A stretch of 64,000 nucleotides of DNA from Pueribacillus theae (GTDB taxonomy: Bacteria > Bacillota > Bacilli > Bacillales > UBA6769). Made by a program: the position numbers and the translations under genes. Shown here piece after piece: positions 9,166-18,457 of this stretch (position 1 is the first letter of the stretch; every line of letters begins with the position of its first letter). The notes below the pieces were generated by a model. That model did no database searches. It had not been told where the DNA came from and saw only the letters and a list, made by a program, of their open reading frames with translations. The stretch is taken from contig NZ_QCZG01000001.1 of assembly GCF_003097615.1 (NCBI RefSeq), positions 205,307 through 269,306 of the forward strand, read 5' to 3'.

Positions 9166-11163
9166 GTGGAAACAAATCAATATTTGGAAGTTTTTCTTGA
9201 TGAAAGCAGAGAACATTTGCAATCGGTAAATGATCACCTTTTAAACTTAGAAAACAATCCAGAAGATCTTTCATATGTACAGGAAGTCTTTCGATCCGCA
9301 CATACGTTAAAAGGAATGGCTGCCACGATGGGTTATGAAGATATCGCAAACTTAACCCATAAAATGGAAAATGTATTGGATGATATCCGTAACGAAAAAT
9401 TAAAAGTTTCGTCCCGACTTCTTGATATTTTGCTGGAAGCAGTTGAGGCGCTTGAAAATATGATTGCATCAATTAGTTCAGGCGGTGACGGAAAACAAGA
9501 CGTCACTCATCTTGTTTCAATGTTGGAGGAAATTGGGAATGAAGATGCCCTTTCTTCAGAAAAACGCAGCAAGGAATCCGCAACGAAAGGACAGGGTTCT
9601 GAATCTATTATTCTGAATGAGTTTGAAAAAACCTTAATTAACGAATCCAAAGAACAAGGATTTGACTCTCTTTTTATTAAGGTTACTTTGAATGACAGCA
9701 CTGTACTCAAGGCTGCCCGAACTTATATGGTGTTTGATGTATTGGAAAAACTTGGGGAAGTGATTAAATCAGAACCTTCCGTCGAAAAGCTTGAAGAGGA
9801 AGAGTTTGACTATGAATTTTCGCTCATTTTTTTAACGAAAGAGAGCCCAGAAGAAGTAAAAAAGAAAATTTTGAAAGTATCTGAAATAAAAGATGTCAGT
9901 GTAACGAAGCTAGATTCGTTCACGGGTGCCAACAAACAAGAAAAGCCCGAAAGCAGGCAATCAAATAACAAAAATAAAGGAAATTCCAGCAAATCCCCCA
10001 AAGTCAACGCAGCTTCAACAAAAACGATTCGTGTGAATATCGATCGTCTCGACCAGCTGATGAACTTATTTGAAGAACTTGTCATTGATCGGGGGCGCCT
10101 TGAGGAAATTGCCAAAGATTTAAACAATAAGGAACTTAGTGAAACTGTTGAAAAAATGACGAGAATCTCTGGCGATTTGCAAAGCATTATTCTTACGATG
10201 CGAATGATGCCGATTGAACAAGTTTTCAACCGTTTTCCGCGTATGATCCGAGGGCTTGCCAAAGACTTAAATAAAAAAGTGAAACTGGATATTATTGGCG
10301 CTGAAACCGAACTCGATCGCACCGTGATCGATGAGATTGGCGACCCGCTCGTCCATTTGCTCCGAAATTCCCTCGATCACGGCATCGAATTGCCTGAAGT
10401 GAGAGAGAAAGCGAACAAAGATCAAGAAGGTTTAATCACCTTAAAGGCTTACCAAAGCGGAAATCATGTGTTTATTGAAATAGAGGATGACGGTGCTGGA
10501 ATTAATACGGATAAAGTTATAAATAAAGTCGTTCAAAACGGTGTGATGACCAAGCAAGAAGCAGATAAATTAACAGACGAGGAGATCTTTCAACTTATTT
10601 TTTCATCAGGGTTCAGCACCGCTGAACAAGTCTCAGATGTATCTGGCAGGGGAGTTGGCCTTGATGTCGTGAAGTCTAAAATTGAATCTCTTGGAGGAAA
10701 CGTTTCAGTCGAATCGGAGCGTGGGAAAGGCAGCCGATTCATTATTCAACTTCCGCTAACTCTGTCGATTATTTCTGTGTTGCTTATTGAAATTGGAAAT
10801 GAAAAATATGCGATTCCTCTCTCATCAATTATTGAAACGGCAATTTTGCATGAAAATGAAGTGCTCTTTGCCCATAACCAAAACGTGATTGATTTTCGAG
10901 GGAAGATTGTTCCTCTCATTTTTCTGGACGAGCTTTTTGAAATTCAAGATCAAAAAGAAAACGATGAATATTATTCCATTGTCATCGTGAAAAAAGGAGA
11001 TAAGATGGCAGCGCTGGTTGTTGATGCTTTTATTGGACAACAAGAAGTTGTGCTTAAATCACTTGGCAATTATTTGACGAATGTATTTGCAATTTCCGGG
11101 GCAACGATTCTTGGCAATGGACAAGTTGCATTAATTATTGATTGCAATGCATTAATTAAATAA
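9166..11163 (+). CDS. cheA: Chemotaxis histidine kinase CheA
   Basis: The 665-residue protein starts at GTG 9166 behind TAGGGGGGA. The P1 domain carries H46 in FRSAHTLKG. A P2-like substrate-docking region lies near residues 160-260. The P3 dimerisation helices begin at KTIRVNIDRLDQLMNLFEEL. The P4 kinase domain has the N box (HLLRNSLDHGIE), G1 (DDGAGI) and G2 (GRGVGLDVV), and the CheW-like P5 domain ends the protein. All catalytic motifs are intact. CheA phosphorylates CheY, while the usual second target, the CheB receiver, does not exist in this gene cluster. Confidence 0.98.
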   Translation: METNQYLEVFLDESREHLQSVNDHLLNLENNPEDLSYVQEVFRSAHTLKGMAATMGYEDIANLTHKMENVLDDIRNEKLKVSSRLLDILLEAVEALENMIASISSGGDGKQDVTHLVSMLEEIGNEDALSSEKRSKESATKGQGSESIILNEFEKTLINESKEQGFDSLFIKVTLNDSTVLKAARTYMVFDVLEKLGEVIKSEPSVEKLEEEEFDYEFSLIFLTKESPEEVKKKILKVSEIKDVSVTKLDSFTGANKQEKPESRQSNNKNKGNSSKSPKVNAASTKTIRVNIDRLDQLMNLFEELVIDRGRLEEIAKDLNNKELSETVEKMTRISGDLQSIILTMRMMPIEQVFNRFPRMIRGLAKDLNKKVKLDIIGAETELDRTVIDEIGDPLVHLLRNSLDHGIELPEVREKANKDQEGLITLKAYQSGNHVFIEIEDDGAGINTDKVINKVVQNGVMTKQEADKLTDEEIFQLIFSSGFSTAEQVSDVSGRGVGLDVVKSKIESLGGNVSVESERGKGSRFIIQLPLTLSIISVLLIEIGNEKYAIPLSSIIETAILHENEVLFAHNQNVIDFRGKIVPLIFLDELFEIQDQKENDEYYSIVIVKKGDKMAALVVDAFIGQQEVVLKSLGNYLTNVFAISGATILGNGQVALIIDCNALIK

Positions 11164-11182
11164 AAGGTGGGGGAATGACGAA

Positions 11183-11650
11183 ATGGAACAAAATGCAAAA
11201 GCCATCAAAGCGGTTATCTTTCAATTGAAAAACGAAGAGTATGGGGTCGATGTGCAACAAGTACAGTCGATTGAACGCATGATTCATATTACGCGAGTAC
11301 CGAAGATGCCTGCTTTTGTTAAAGGAGTTATTAATTTAAGAGGGATTGTTACACCAATTATCGATTTAAAAGAAAGATTCTCAATCGATACGGAAGATTA
11401 TACAGAAAGTACGCGAATTATTATTGTAGCGGTAGAAGATAAGGAAGTTGGCCTTATCGTGGATGCCGCAAATGACGTCATCGATATTCCCGCGGACGCA
11501 GTTGAACCTCCGCCCGAAGTTGTTGGACATATTGAGGCAGATTATTTACAAGGCATTGCCAAACTTGGCGATCGACTGCTTATCCTTTTGAATCTTGATA
11601 AAGTGTTAAGCGCTGAAGAATTACTAGAAATTGAACAAATTGAGGCGTAA
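11183..11650 (+). CDS. cheW: Chemotaxis coupling protein CheW
   Basis: The 155-residue single-domain CheW has the conserved pattern RVPKMPAFVKGVINLRGIVTP around residues 38-58 and the fold-typical GLIVDAANDVIDIP. It links CheA to the receptor arrays. The start is preceded by AAAGGTGGGGG. The stop codon overlaps the cheC start (TAATG), consistent with cotranslation. Confidence 0.97.
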   Translation: MEQNAKAIKAVIFQLKNEEYGVDVQQVQSIERMIHITRVPKMPAFVKGVINLRGIVTPIIDLKERFSIDTEDYTESTRIIIVAVEDKEVGLIVDAANDVIDIPADAVEPPPEVVGHIEADYLQGIAKLGDRLLILLNLDKVLSAEELLEIEQIEA

Positions 11651-12288
11651 TGACAGAAATGATTTCAAAAACAAATTCATTCCACCTCGATATTTTAAAG
11701 GAAATAGGGAATATTGGTGCCGGCCATGCGGCAACTGCTTTATCGAAATTGCTTAGGCATCCAATCGATATGAACGTGCCAAATGTGAAAATAGTATCCT
11801 TTGATGAAATGACGGACTTTATCGGTGGGGAAGAAACAATCATTGCTGCCGTGTTTTTTCGTATAGAAGGAGATGCTCCGGGAAGCATGTTTTTTATGCT
11901 TGAATTGGACCAAGCTTCAAAATTAATGAGCCAAGTTACCGGGATGCCCATACATTTGAAAGAACCGCCATATGACGAATTAGCAATGAGTGCTTTACAG
12001 GAAGTAGGCAACATTTTAACCGGTTCTTATTTATCTGCATTGGCCGATTTTACAAAATTAAACCTTCATCCTTCTGTTCCCGCAGTTGGGATTGATATGG
12101 CTGGTGCTTTAATCAATTACGGGTTGATTCAAATTTCGCAGGTGAGTGACTTTGCGGTTGTCATAAATACTGTTTTTATGGAGGAAAATACAGTTTCTTC
12201 GGTAATAAATGGCCAAGTTTTGCTTTTGCCTGATCCCGAATCGTTCCAGACGATCTTTTCGGCTTTGGGAGTACCTCTCAATGAGTGA
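11650..12288 (+). CDS. cheC: CheY-P phosphatase CheC
   Basis: This 212-residue protein has the duplicated CheC active-site pattern: EIGNIGAGHAATALSKLL near residue 20, and EVGNILTGSYLSALADFT near residue 118. In each the E-x3-N pair that positions the attacking water is present. CheC dephosphorylates CheY-P and is stimulated by binding CheD, which is encoded next and overlaps it by eight bases. Length and spacing match Bacillus CheC. Confidence 0.96.
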   Translation: MTEMISKTNSFHLDILKEIGNIGAGHAATALSKLLRHPIDMNVPNVKIVSFDEMTDFIGGEETIIAAVFFRIEGDAPGSMFFMLELDQASKLMSQVTGMPIHLKEPPYDELAMSALQEVGNILTGSYLSALADFTKLNLHPSVPAVGIDMAGALINYGLIQISQVSDFAVVINTVFMEENTVSSVINGQVLLLPDPESFQTIFSALGVPLNE

Positions 12289-12775
12289 AATGTTGCAAGT
12301 TGTTAAGGTGGGCCTAGCCGAAATTAAAACAGTTTCTCCTCCAAATACCATTCGTACGAGCGGATTAGGCTCATGTGTCGGTGTTGTCGTTTATAATGAG
12401 GTGTTGCGGATTGCCGGAATGGCGCATGTGATGCTGCCTGACTCCGGCTTGGCGAGAGAAAAAAATTTTCGGCATGGCAAATATGCCGATACAGCTGTAG
12501 AAGCTCTTTATCATCGATTGAAAGAACATCATAACGTTTACCCGTTAAAAGCAAAGATTGCCGGGGGAGCGCAAATGTTTCAGTTTAAAAGCGACATGGA
12601 TTTAATGAGGATTGGCCATAGAAATGTTTTAGCAGTAAAAGAACATTTAAAAAAATTTAAAATTGAATTAATTGCGGAGGATGTTGGAGGAAACAGCGGC
12701 CGGACAATCGAGTTTGATCCCGAAACGTCGATTTTAACCGTTCGAAAGGTTAATGCTGGAATGAGCGAAATTTAA
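12281..12775 (+). CDS. cheD: Chemoreceptor glutamine deamidase CheD
   Basis: Starting at ATG 12281 the protein has 164 residues. The catalytic cysteine lies in GLGSCVGVV and the histidine in GMAHVMLP, with the partner threonine region in YADTAVEAL. CheD deamidates receptor glutamines and partners CheC in the Bacillus adaptation system. A longer reading from 12209 would start deep within cheC and has no support. The gene overlaps cheC by eight bases. Confidence 0.95.
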   Translation: MSEMLQVVKVGLAEIKTVSPPNTIRTSGLGSCVGVVVYNEVLRIAGMAHVMLPDSGLAREKNFRHGKYADTAVEALYHRLKEHHNVYPLKAKIAGGAQMFQFKSDMDLMRIGHRNVLAVKEHLKKFKIELIAEDVGGNSGRTIEFDPETSILTVRKVNAGMSEI

Positions 12776-12789
12776 AAGGGGAGGATCGC

Positions 12790-13545
12790 ATGAGCCAACA
12801 AAGTATGCTTGAAACAAACCAATGGAATAAATGGCTTGAAAACCGCGACTCACAAGCCGCTGAACAGCTAGTCGAAACATATATGCCGCTTGTGGATTAC
12901 CATGTACAGCGAATTTCAGCCGGCTTGCCTTCCAGTGTTTCGGTTGAAGAACTAAAAAGCTTAGGTTTGATGGGTTTGTTTGATGCGCTGACAAAATTTG
13001 ATCCGAACAGAGATTTGAAATTTAATACGTACGCCTCTTTCCGGGTGAAAGGCGCTATTTTAGACGGGCTTAGAAAGAAAGACTGGCTTCCGCGCTCAAT
13101 CAGGGAAAAAACAAAGCGGATTGAGCATACCATTTCAAACCTTGAACAAAAACATCTAAGGCATATTACAATAAAAGAAGTCGCCAATGAATTGGGGATG
13201 ACAGAAAATGAAGTGCTGGCCACCATTCAGGAAAATACAATTGCCAATCTAATTTTTATTGACGAGGCAAATCAAGATTATGATAATGAGCAAAACGTTC
13301 AAATTGAAGATAAAAGCATGCCGACCCCGGAAGAGCAGCTCATGAAGCAAGAACTTATCGAAGAAGTAAGCAAAGCAATTAAAAATTTAACAAAAAACGA
13401 ACAACTTGTTATCAGTTTTTTTTATGAACAAGAATTGACGCTGACAGAAATAGGAAAAATAATGGAACTTTCCACATCAAGAATTTCGCAAATTCATTCG
13501 AAAGCGATTTTTAAACTGCGCCATTTACTAGAAAAAAATGCGTAA
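12790..13545 (+). CDS. sigD: RNA polymerase sigma factor SigD (motility, FliA type)
   Basis: The 251-residue protein has sigma region 2 (PLVDYHVQRISAGLP, then SLGLMGLFDALTKFDP and FNTYASFRVKGAILDGLR), a short region 3, and region 4 ending in the helix-turn-helix LTEIGKIMELSTSRISQIHS. It directs transcription of flagellin, motor and autolysin genes in the Bacillus group. It is the penultimate gene of the fla/che operon, 14 bases after cheD, behind AAGGGGAGG. Confidence 0.98.
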   Translation: MSQQSMLETNQWNKWLENRDSQAAEQLVETYMPLVDYHVQRISAGLPSSVSVEELKSLGLMGLFDALTKFDPNRDLKFNTYASFRVKGAILDGLRKKDWLPRSIREKTKRIEHTISNLEQKHLRHITIKEVANELGMTENEVLATIQENTIANLIFIDEANQDYDNEQNVQIEDKSMPTPEEQLMKQELIEEVSKAIKNLTKNEQLVISFFYEQELTLTEIGKIMELSTSRISQIHSKAIFKLRHLLEKNA

Positions 13546-13562
13546 GTAAGGCAGATGGTAAA

Positions 13563-13973
13563 ATGATTGGTTTTTTATTAGTAATTAGCATCGTATTACA
13601 CTTTATAACATTTCTCATTCTAATCTTGGTCATAAAAAAAATGGGACATTCGCTTGACTATGACCAATTAACTAAACAAAAAAAAGAAATCGAGGATTTG
13701 CTTGCATCGTATACGCTTGAGCTAAAAGAAGAGAATGAACATTTTCTTAATCAGCTTTTTGGAAAAAAAGCTACAGAAAAAAAAGAGATTGATCATCCTC
13801 ATGAAAAAGAAATCGAAAGTGTTCCAAAACTGAATGACACGTCTGAGCCTTCATTTGAAGCAAAGGCACTACAGCTCCATGAACAAGGTTATCAAATGAA
13901 TGATATCGCAAAAAAATTAAACAAAGGCCTTGGTGAAATTGAATTATTGTTAAAATTTAACCGGGAAAGATGA
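13563..13973 (+). CDS. swrB: SwrB-like membrane-anchored protein at the end of the fla/che operon
   Basis: A 136-residue protein. Residues 1-22 form one membrane helix, residues 30-80 are charged and likely coiled coil, and the last 35 residues (ALQLHEQGYQMNDIAKKLNKG, then LLLKF) resemble a small helix-turn-helix-like module common in this family. B. subtilis SwrB (YlxL) occupies the same position after sigD and activates basal-body maturation. The assignment rests on position and architecture. It is shorter than the B. subtilis protein, and the middle is too variable to judge by eye. Confidence 0.75.
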   Translation: MIGFLLVISIVLHFITFLILILVIKKMGHSLDYDQLTKQKKEIEDLLASYTLELKEENEHFLNQLFGKKATEKKEIDHPHEKEIESVPKLNDTSEPSFEAKALQLHEQGYQMNDIAKKLNKGLGEIELLLKFNRER

Positions 13974-13980
13974 GTTTCGC

Positions 13981-14009
13981 TTGTCTCTTGGCCGCCGATG
14001 TGGTATAGT
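13981..14009 (+). promoter_or_regulatory. Sigma-A promoter of rpsB
   Basis: TTGTCT (13981-13986) and TATAGT (14004-14009) are separated by exactly 17 bases. They lie just after the swrB-like gene and before the structured rpsB leader. Four of six and five of six positions match the sigma-A consensus. No terminator separates the fla/che operon from it, so readthrough is possible. Confidence 0.7.
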
Positions 14010-14030
14010 TACTGACGTGTAAAATACACA

Positions 14031-14095
14031 CGTTTGCAGATTGAAGCAGGGGTGCTGCATAAACGATGCAGTTCAGCTTAAAAATGAAGCAAACG
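14031..14095 (+). ncRNA. Structured leader of rpsB (candidate S2 autoregulatory element)
   Basis: Three nested helices can be drawn. The outer CGTTTGC (14031-14037) pairs with GCAAACG (14089-14095). The middle AAGC (14044-14047) pairs with GCTT (14075-14078). The inner CTGCAT (14055-14060) pairs with ATGCAG (14066-14071) around the loop AAACG. The element lies between the rpsB promoter and its ribosome binding site, where ribosomal-protein leaders that bind their own product are found. Perfect pairing in all three helices is seen directly; S2 binding is inference. Confidence 0.6.
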
Positions 14096-14126
14096 GAGGG
14101 AAAAACCATATTTAGGAGGAAATATA

Positions 14127-14870
14127 TTGGCAGTTATTTCAATGAAACAATTGTTGGAAGCCGGTGTTCATTTTGGCCATCAAACACGCCGCTGGAACCC
14201 TAAAATGAAACCGTATATTTTCACAGAAAGAAATGGTATTTATATTATTGACCTGCAAAAAACTGTGAAAAAAGTAGAGGAAGCCTATAACTTCGTGCGT
14301 CAAGTTGCTGAAGCCGGCGGAAGCATTTTGTTCGTCGGTACGAAAAAACAAGCACAAGAATCTGTGAGAGATGAAGCAAACCGTTCTGGACAATTCTACA
14401 TCAACCAACGTTGGTTGGGAGGAACATTAACCAACTTCCAGACGATTCAAAATCGAATTAAACGTTTAAAAGACTTGGAACGCATGCAAGAAGACGGCAC
14501 ATTCGATGTGTTGCCGAAGAAAGAAGTTATTCTTCTTAAAAAAGAAATGGATCGGCTTGAAAAGTTTTTGGGCGGCATTAAAGAAATGAAGAGCCTTCCT
14601 GATGCTCTTTTCGTTATCGATCCGCGCAAAGAGAGAATCGCAATTGCCGAAGCAAGAAAATTAGGCATCCCAATCGTTGCAATCGTTGATACGAACTGTG
14701 ATCCGGATGAAGTAGATTACATTATTCCTGGAAACGATGATGCAATTCGTGCTGTGAAATTGTTAACAGGCAAAATGGCAGATGCTGTGCTTGAAGCGAA
14801 ACAAGGGGAAGAAATGGCTGAAGAACCATCAGAAGAAGAAAGTGAAACTGAAACAACAACGACAGCTTAA
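14127..14870 (+). CDS. rpsB: Small ribosomal subunit protein S2 (uS2)
   Basis: The 247-residue protein starts at TTG 14127 behind TTTAGGAGGAAATATA. Family patterns are intact: [20 protein letters not shown] at the N-terminus, [21 protein letters not shown], and [12 protein letters not shown] followed by [14 protein letters not shown]. The last 20 residues are acidic and low-complexity ([20 protein letters not shown]), typical of Bacillaceae S2. It joins the 30S subunit late and recruits S1-like functions. Confidence 0.98.
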   Translation: MAVISMKQLLEAGVHFGHQTRRWNPKMKPYIFTERNGIYIIDLQKTVKKVEEAYNFVRQVAEAGGSILFVGTKKQAQESVRDEANRSGQFYINQRWLGGTLTNFQTIQNRIKRLKDLERMQEDGTFDVLPKKEVILLKKEMDRLEKFLGGIKEMKSLPDALFVIDPRKERIAIAEARKLGIPIVAIVDTNCDPDEVDYIIPGNDDAIRAVKLLTGKMADAVLEAKQGEEMAEEPSEEESETETTTTA

Positions 14871-14930
14871 TCCTTCTGGAATCGCATAATTTTTCGTGTT
14901 CGTATCTGTTCATATAGTCTTTTTTATTAA

Positions 14931-14974
14931 AAAGGGTGATAAAGAGGGGAAGAACCCTTTATCATCCTTTTTTT
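14931..14974 (+). terminator. Intrinsic terminator after rpsB
   Basis: AAAGGGTGATAAAG (14931-14944) pairs with a downstream arm ending in TTATCATCCTTT (14957-14970), a 14-bp stem with one G-U pair. It runs into seven T residues. It separates rpsB from the tsf leader. Confidence 0.88.
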
Positions 14975-14992
14975 AGCGATAAGAAAGTGGCT

Positions 14993-15039
14993 TTTGACCT
15001 CTGACTTCTTAAGAAAGAACGCGTGAGCGTTTTTTCTTA
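14993..15039 (+). repeat. Composite repeat: 7-bp TCTGAC array joined to a hairpin
   Basis: Bases 14993-15009 read as degenerate heptamers (TTTGACC, TCTGACT, TCT). They are directly followed by a 13-bp stem, TAAGAAAGAACGC (15010-15022) with loop GTGA and GCGTTTTTTCTTA (15027-15039), with one G-U pair. The T-rich 3' arm makes it terminator-like. The same combination occurs on the opposite strand at 54881-54936. It lies 44 bases before the tsf start. Confidence 0.65.
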
Positions 15040-15082
15040 TATGGAAAGGCAACTTGATAAATACAATATAGGAGGAATATCA

Positions 15083-15961
15083 ATGGCAGTAACTGCACAA
15101 ATGGTGAAAGAACTTCGAGAAAAAACAGGCGCAGGCATGATGGATTGTAAAAAGGCATTAACTGAAAACAACGGTGATATGGAAAAAGCAATCGATTGGC
15201 TCCGTGAAAAGGGAATGGCCAAGGCAGCCAAAAAAGCGGATCGCATTGCGGCAGAAGGATTAACATCCATTGAAATCGAAGGAAATATAGCTGTCATTGC
15301 CGAAGTAAACTCAGAAACAGACTTCGTTGCAAAAAATGACAACTTTAAGAATTTAATTAAAGAAGTTTCTAAATTTTTACTCGCTAAAAAGCCGGATTCC
15401 GTAGAAAATGCCCTTAATGAAAAGATGAGCGACACCCAAACGCTAGCCGAATATTTGAATGACGCCATTGCAAAAATCGGCGAAAAAATTTCGTTAAGGC
15501 GTTTTCAAATCGTTGAAAAAACAGGCAACGACGTGTTTGGTTCCTACCTCCATATGGGTGGGCGCATCGGCGTTTTAGCTGTTCTTGAAGGGGTAGACGA
15601 AGAAACAGCGAAAGATATTGCGATGCACGTGGCTGCAGTAAACCCTAAATACGTCAAACGCGATGATGTTCCTGAAACAGAAGTAGAACGGGAAAAAGAA
15701 GTGCTTAAGCAACAAGCGCTAAATGAAGGAAAACCAGAAAATATCGTTGAAAAAATGGTTAGCGGCCGGTTAAATAAATTTTTCGAAGAAATTTGCCTCG
15801 TTGATCAAGCGTTTGTTAAAGATTCCGATCAAAAAGTAGGCAAGTATGTCCAAAGCAAAGGAGGCTCAGTCAAATCTTTCGTCCGCTACGAAGTTGGAGA
15901 AGGAATGGAGAAACGCGAAGATAACTTTGCAGAAGAAGTTATGCAGCAGATGAAAAAATAA
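15083..15961 (+). CDS. tsf: Elongation factor Ts
   Basis: The ATG at 15083, behind ATAGGAGGAAT, gives 292 residues, the normal Bacillus length. The N-terminal UBA-like domain reads [20 protein letters not shown]. The core carries the guanine-exchange motif [12 protein letters not shown] around residue 75, and the C-terminal dimer region follows. EF-Ts regenerates EF-Tu-GTP. A start at 15023 is possible on paper but would add 20 residues from the hairpin region, so I reject it. Confidence 0.98.
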   Translation: MAVTAQMVKELREKTGAGMMDCKKALTENNGDMEKAIDWLREKGMAKAAKKADRIAAEGLTSIEIEGNIAVIAEVNSETDFVAKNDNFKNLIKEVSKFLLAKKPDSVENALNEKMSDTQTLAEYLNDAIAKIGEKISLRRFQIVEKTGNDVFGSYLHMGGRIGVLAVLEGVDEETAKDIAMHVAAVNPKYVKRDDVPETEVEREKEVLKQQALNEGKPENIVEKMVSGRLNKFFEEICLVDQAFVKDSDQKVGKYVQSKGGSVKSFVRYEVGEGMEKREDNFAEEVMQQMKK

Positions 15962-16011
15962 CCCAATAGTTTACTGTGTAACGTCGCTGTTGAGACAACG
16001 AACGAATTTGT

Positions 16012-16036
16012 GGGAACACTGTGTGTTCCCCTTTTT
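16012..16036 (+). terminator. Intrinsic terminator between tsf and pyrH
   Basis: GGGAACAC (16012-16019) and GTGTTCCC (16023-16030) form a perfect 8-bp stem with a 3-base loop, followed by C and five T residues. Confidence 0.82.
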
Positions 16037-16070
16037 CAAAGCATCTAATTTACAACTTTCGGAGGGGACT

Positions 16071-16796
16071 ATGAGCGAAGCAAAGTACAATCGTGTTGTT
16101 TTAAAATTAAGCGGCGAGGCACTTGCTGCCGACCAAGGTTTCGGTATTGAGCCAAGTGTCATACGGTCGATTGCAATGCAAGTGAAAGAAATTGTTGAAC
16201 TCGGTGTAGAGGTTGCCGTTGTCGTAGGCGGCGGGAATATTTGGCGCGGGAAAATAGGCAGTGAAATGGGAATGGATCGCGCAAATGCAGATTATATGGG
16301 AATGCTCGCAACAGTAATGAATTCATTAGCTCTCCAAGACAGCCTTGAAAACCTTGGTGTTGAAACAAGGGTCCAAACGTCAATTGAAATGAGGCAAGTT
16401 GCTGAGCCGTATATCCGCCGCAAAGCGATTCGCCATCTTGAAAAAAAACGTGTTGTGATTTTTGCCGCTGGTACAGGTAACCCTTATTTTTCAACAGATA
16501 CAACTGCAGCGTTAAGGGCTGCAGAAATAGAGGCAGAAGTTATTTTGATGGCGAAAAATAATGTGGACGGCGTTTATAGTGCTGACCCGACAATCGATTC
16601 AAAAGCGACCAAATTTGAAAAATTATCATATCTTGATGTATTGAAGCAAGGTCTTGCTGTTATGGATTCAACCGCTTCCTCTCTATGTATGGATAATGAC
16701 ATTCCGTTAATTGTCTTTTCGATTATGGAAGAAGGAAACATTAAACGAGCGGTTTTAGGCGAGGAAATTGGGACAGTTGTAAGGGGGAAAAACTAA
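16071..16796 (+). CDS. pyrH: UMP kinase
   Basis: The ATG at 16071 follows TCGGAGGGG and yields 241 residues. Amino-acid-kinase-fold motifs are [15 protein letters not shown] (phosphate loop lysine), [44 protein letters not shown] and [12 protein letters not shown]. The enzyme phosphorylates UMP to UDP, is hexameric in bacteria and is regulated by UTP and GTP. The stop overlaps the frr start by one base. Confidence 0.98.
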   Translation: MSEAKYNRVVLKLSGEALAADQGFGIEPSVIRSIAMQVKEIVELGVEVAVVVGGGNIWRGKIGSEMGMDRANADYMGMLATVMNSLALQDSLENLGVETRVQTSIEMRQVAEPYIRRKAIRHLEKKRVVIFAAGTGNPYFSTDTTAALRAAEIEAEVILMAKNNVDGVYSADPTIDSKATKFEKLSYLDVLKQGLAVMDSTASSLCMDNDIPLIVFSIMEEGNIKRAVLGEEIGTVVRGKN

Positions 16797-17353
16797 TGAC
16801 AAAAGAAATTTTGAAAAATGGCGAAGAGCGAATGCAAAAATCAGTGGCCAGCCTAAGAAAAGAATTGGCGACATTGAGAGCCGGTAGAGCGAACCCTTCA
16901 CTTTTGGAAAAAATTCAAATCGATTATTATGGTGCGCCAACACCATTGAATCAACTTGCAGGCATTTCTGTGCCTGAAGCCCGTACGTTATTAATACAAC
17001 CGTATGACAAATCTGTTCTCGATGAGATTGAAAAAGCAATTTTAAAATCCGACTTAGGTTTAACTCCTTCCAACGATGGCAATAACATTCGAATCACGAT
17101 TCCAGCTCTTACCGAAGAACGCCGAAGCGAACTTGTTAAATTAGTAAAAAAATATGGAGAAGAGAACAAAGTTTCGATTCGAAACATTCGGCGAGATGTG
17201 AATGATGAACTGAAGAAAAGCCAAAAAGATGGTGAAATTACAGAGGACGAATTGCGAAGGCTAACGGAAGACGTCCAAAAACTTACAGATAAATATATTG
17301 CTGAAATTGACACAGTTTCAAACGAAAAAGAAAAAGAAATCATGGAAGTATAA
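16796..17353 (+). CDS. frr: Ribosome recycling factor
   Basis: The protein has 185 residues, the exact family length. The pattern [20 protein letters not shown] sits near residue 28. [14 protein letters not shown] and the C-terminal half of the three-helix bundle ([13 protein letters not shown]) are intact. It splits post-termination ribosomes together with EF-G. The ATG overlaps the last base of pyrH, suggesting coupling. Confidence 0.98.
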   Translation: MTKEILKNGEERMQKSVASLRKELATLRAGRANPSLLEKIQIDYYGAPTPLNQLAGISVPEARTLLIQPYDKSVLDEIEKAILKSDLGLTPSNDGNNIRITIPALTEERRSELVKLVKKYGEENKVSIRNIRRDVNDELKKSQKDGEITEDELRRLTEDVQKLTDKYIAEIDTVSNEKEKEIMEV

Positions 17354-17389
17354 TTTTTTTAACGTTAAAATAGAATCAGATTGTTATGT

Positions 17390-17414
17390 AACCCTCTTTT
17401 TTAGGGGGTTTTTT
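17390..17414 (+). terminator. Short intrinsic terminator after frr
   Basis: AACCCTC (17390-17396) pairs with GGGGGTT (17404-17410) with one G-U, and the right arm runs into a T tract. The stem is only 7 bp, so it may be leaky and allow readthrough into uppS. Confidence 0.7.
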
Positions 17415-17415
17415 A

Positions 17416-17482
17416 CTATTAGAGGTTGTTCAAAAAGTCCGATGTACAAGTGCTAACACTTCACTTTTTTGACATGCACCTC
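17416..17482 (+). repeat. Degenerate GTTCAAAAAG inverted-repeat element (copy D)
   Basis: The left end reads CTATTAGAGGTTGTTCAAAA followed by AGTCC, which is the reverse complement of the right end of the long copy at 48879-49056. The right end (ACTTTTTTGACATGCACCTC) is a poor inverted match. There is no room for a coding frame. It looks like a decayed short member of the same family. Confidence 0.55.
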
Positions 17483-17537
17483 ACGAATCGAAAAAATGAA
17501 ATGCAGTGAGTCATTTCAAGCAAATGGAGGATTTTTA

Positions 17538-18308
17538 ATGCTTGGGAAATTCTTTAGAAGTAAAGATAACCAAGAGTCAAACGAAGTGGATTTAGACTTA
17601 TCAAAAATTCCTTCACATATTGCAATTATTATGGATGGAAATGGACGATGGGCTAAGAAAAGGGGCCTTCCAAGAATAGCCGGCCATAGAGAAGGAACAA
17701 AAGTGATAAAAAAAATCGTTAAAAAAGCGAACGAAATTGGAGTTTCAGCTTTAACATTATACGCATTTTCCACTGAAAATTGGAAGCGGCCAAAAGATGA
17801 AGTGGATTTCCTTCTCAAATTGCCTGAAATCTTTTTAAAAACATATTTGCCTGAGTTAGTGGAAGAGAACGTGCAAGTGCGAATAATGGGCGAGAAAAAC
17901 CATTTGCCGGGTCATACGATTGAAGCGGTTGAAACAGCGATAGAGCAGACAAAACATAATAACGGCTTGATTTTAAATTTTGCGCTTAATTACGGCAGCC
18001 GCGATGAATTGACAAAAGCCATTCAAAAAATTGCAGACGATGTCCGTTCAGGATTGATCGAAACCGAAAATGTTACTGAATCACTCATTTCTACATACTT
18101 ATTCAGCCCAGAATTAAAAGATCCCGATCTTTTAATCCGCACGAGCGGGGAAATACGTTTAAGTAATTTTATGCTTTGGCAATTAGCTTATACGGAGCTT
18201 TGGTTTACGGAAACGTTATGGCCGGACTTTTCTGAAGATGAATTTGTCCGTGCGGTGAGAGACTATCAACATCGCGGCAGAAGGTATGGGGGAGTCCCGT
18301 CTGGTTAA
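17538..18308 (+). CDS. uppS: Undecaprenyl diphosphate synthase
   Basis: The ATG at 17538, behind AAATGGAGG, gives 256 residues. The cis-prenyltransferase motifs are complete: IAIIMDGNGRWAKKRG with the catalytic aspartate, LTLYAFSTENWKRP, ALNYGSRDE, and DLLIRTSGEIRLSNFMLWQ. The enzyme makes the C55 lipid carrier for peptidoglycan and teichoic acid synthesis. A long structured repeat begins right after its stop codon and fills the space to cdsA. Confidence 0.97.
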   Translation: MLGKFFRSKDNQESNEVDLDLSKIPSHIAIIMDGNGRWAKKRGLPRIAGHREGTKVIKKIVKKANEIGVSALTLYAFSTENWKRPKDEVDFLLKLPEIFLKTYLPELVEENVQVRIMGEKNHLPGHTIEAVETAIEQTKHNNGLILNFALNYGSRDELTKAIQKIADDVRSGLIETENVTESLISTYLFSPELKDPDLLIRTSGEIRLSNFMLWQLAYTELWFTETLWPDFSEDEFVRAVRDYQHRGRRYGGVPSG

Positions 18309-18448
18309 TATAAGTATGTGTTCAAAAAGGAGGACAACGAGATTCGCAGCCTATGTAAGGATGTTCGACTAAAAGCATCACGTCCTGTGATCACGTCGAA
18401 CTGACTCACATCCTGTGAGCCTCCGGATTTTTGAACAGCCCCTATAAG
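18309..18448 (+). repeat. Long structured repeat element (copy A) between uppS and cdsA
   Basis: The element starts with the base after the uppS stop. Its right end overlaps the cdsA ribosome binding site AAGGAGG (18446-18452). Outer arms TTCAAAAAGGAGG and CCTCCGGATTTTTGAA can pair. Inside, GTTCGAC (18363-18369) pairs with GTCGAAC (18395-18401), enclosing ATCACG-TCC-TGTGAT. A second hairpin CTCACA-TCC-TGTGAG lies at 18405-18419. It is closely similar to 48879-49056. It has no coding capacity, and the family resembles a MITE or an RNA-structured repeat. Confidence 0.85.
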
Positions 18449-18457
18449 GAGGAAACT

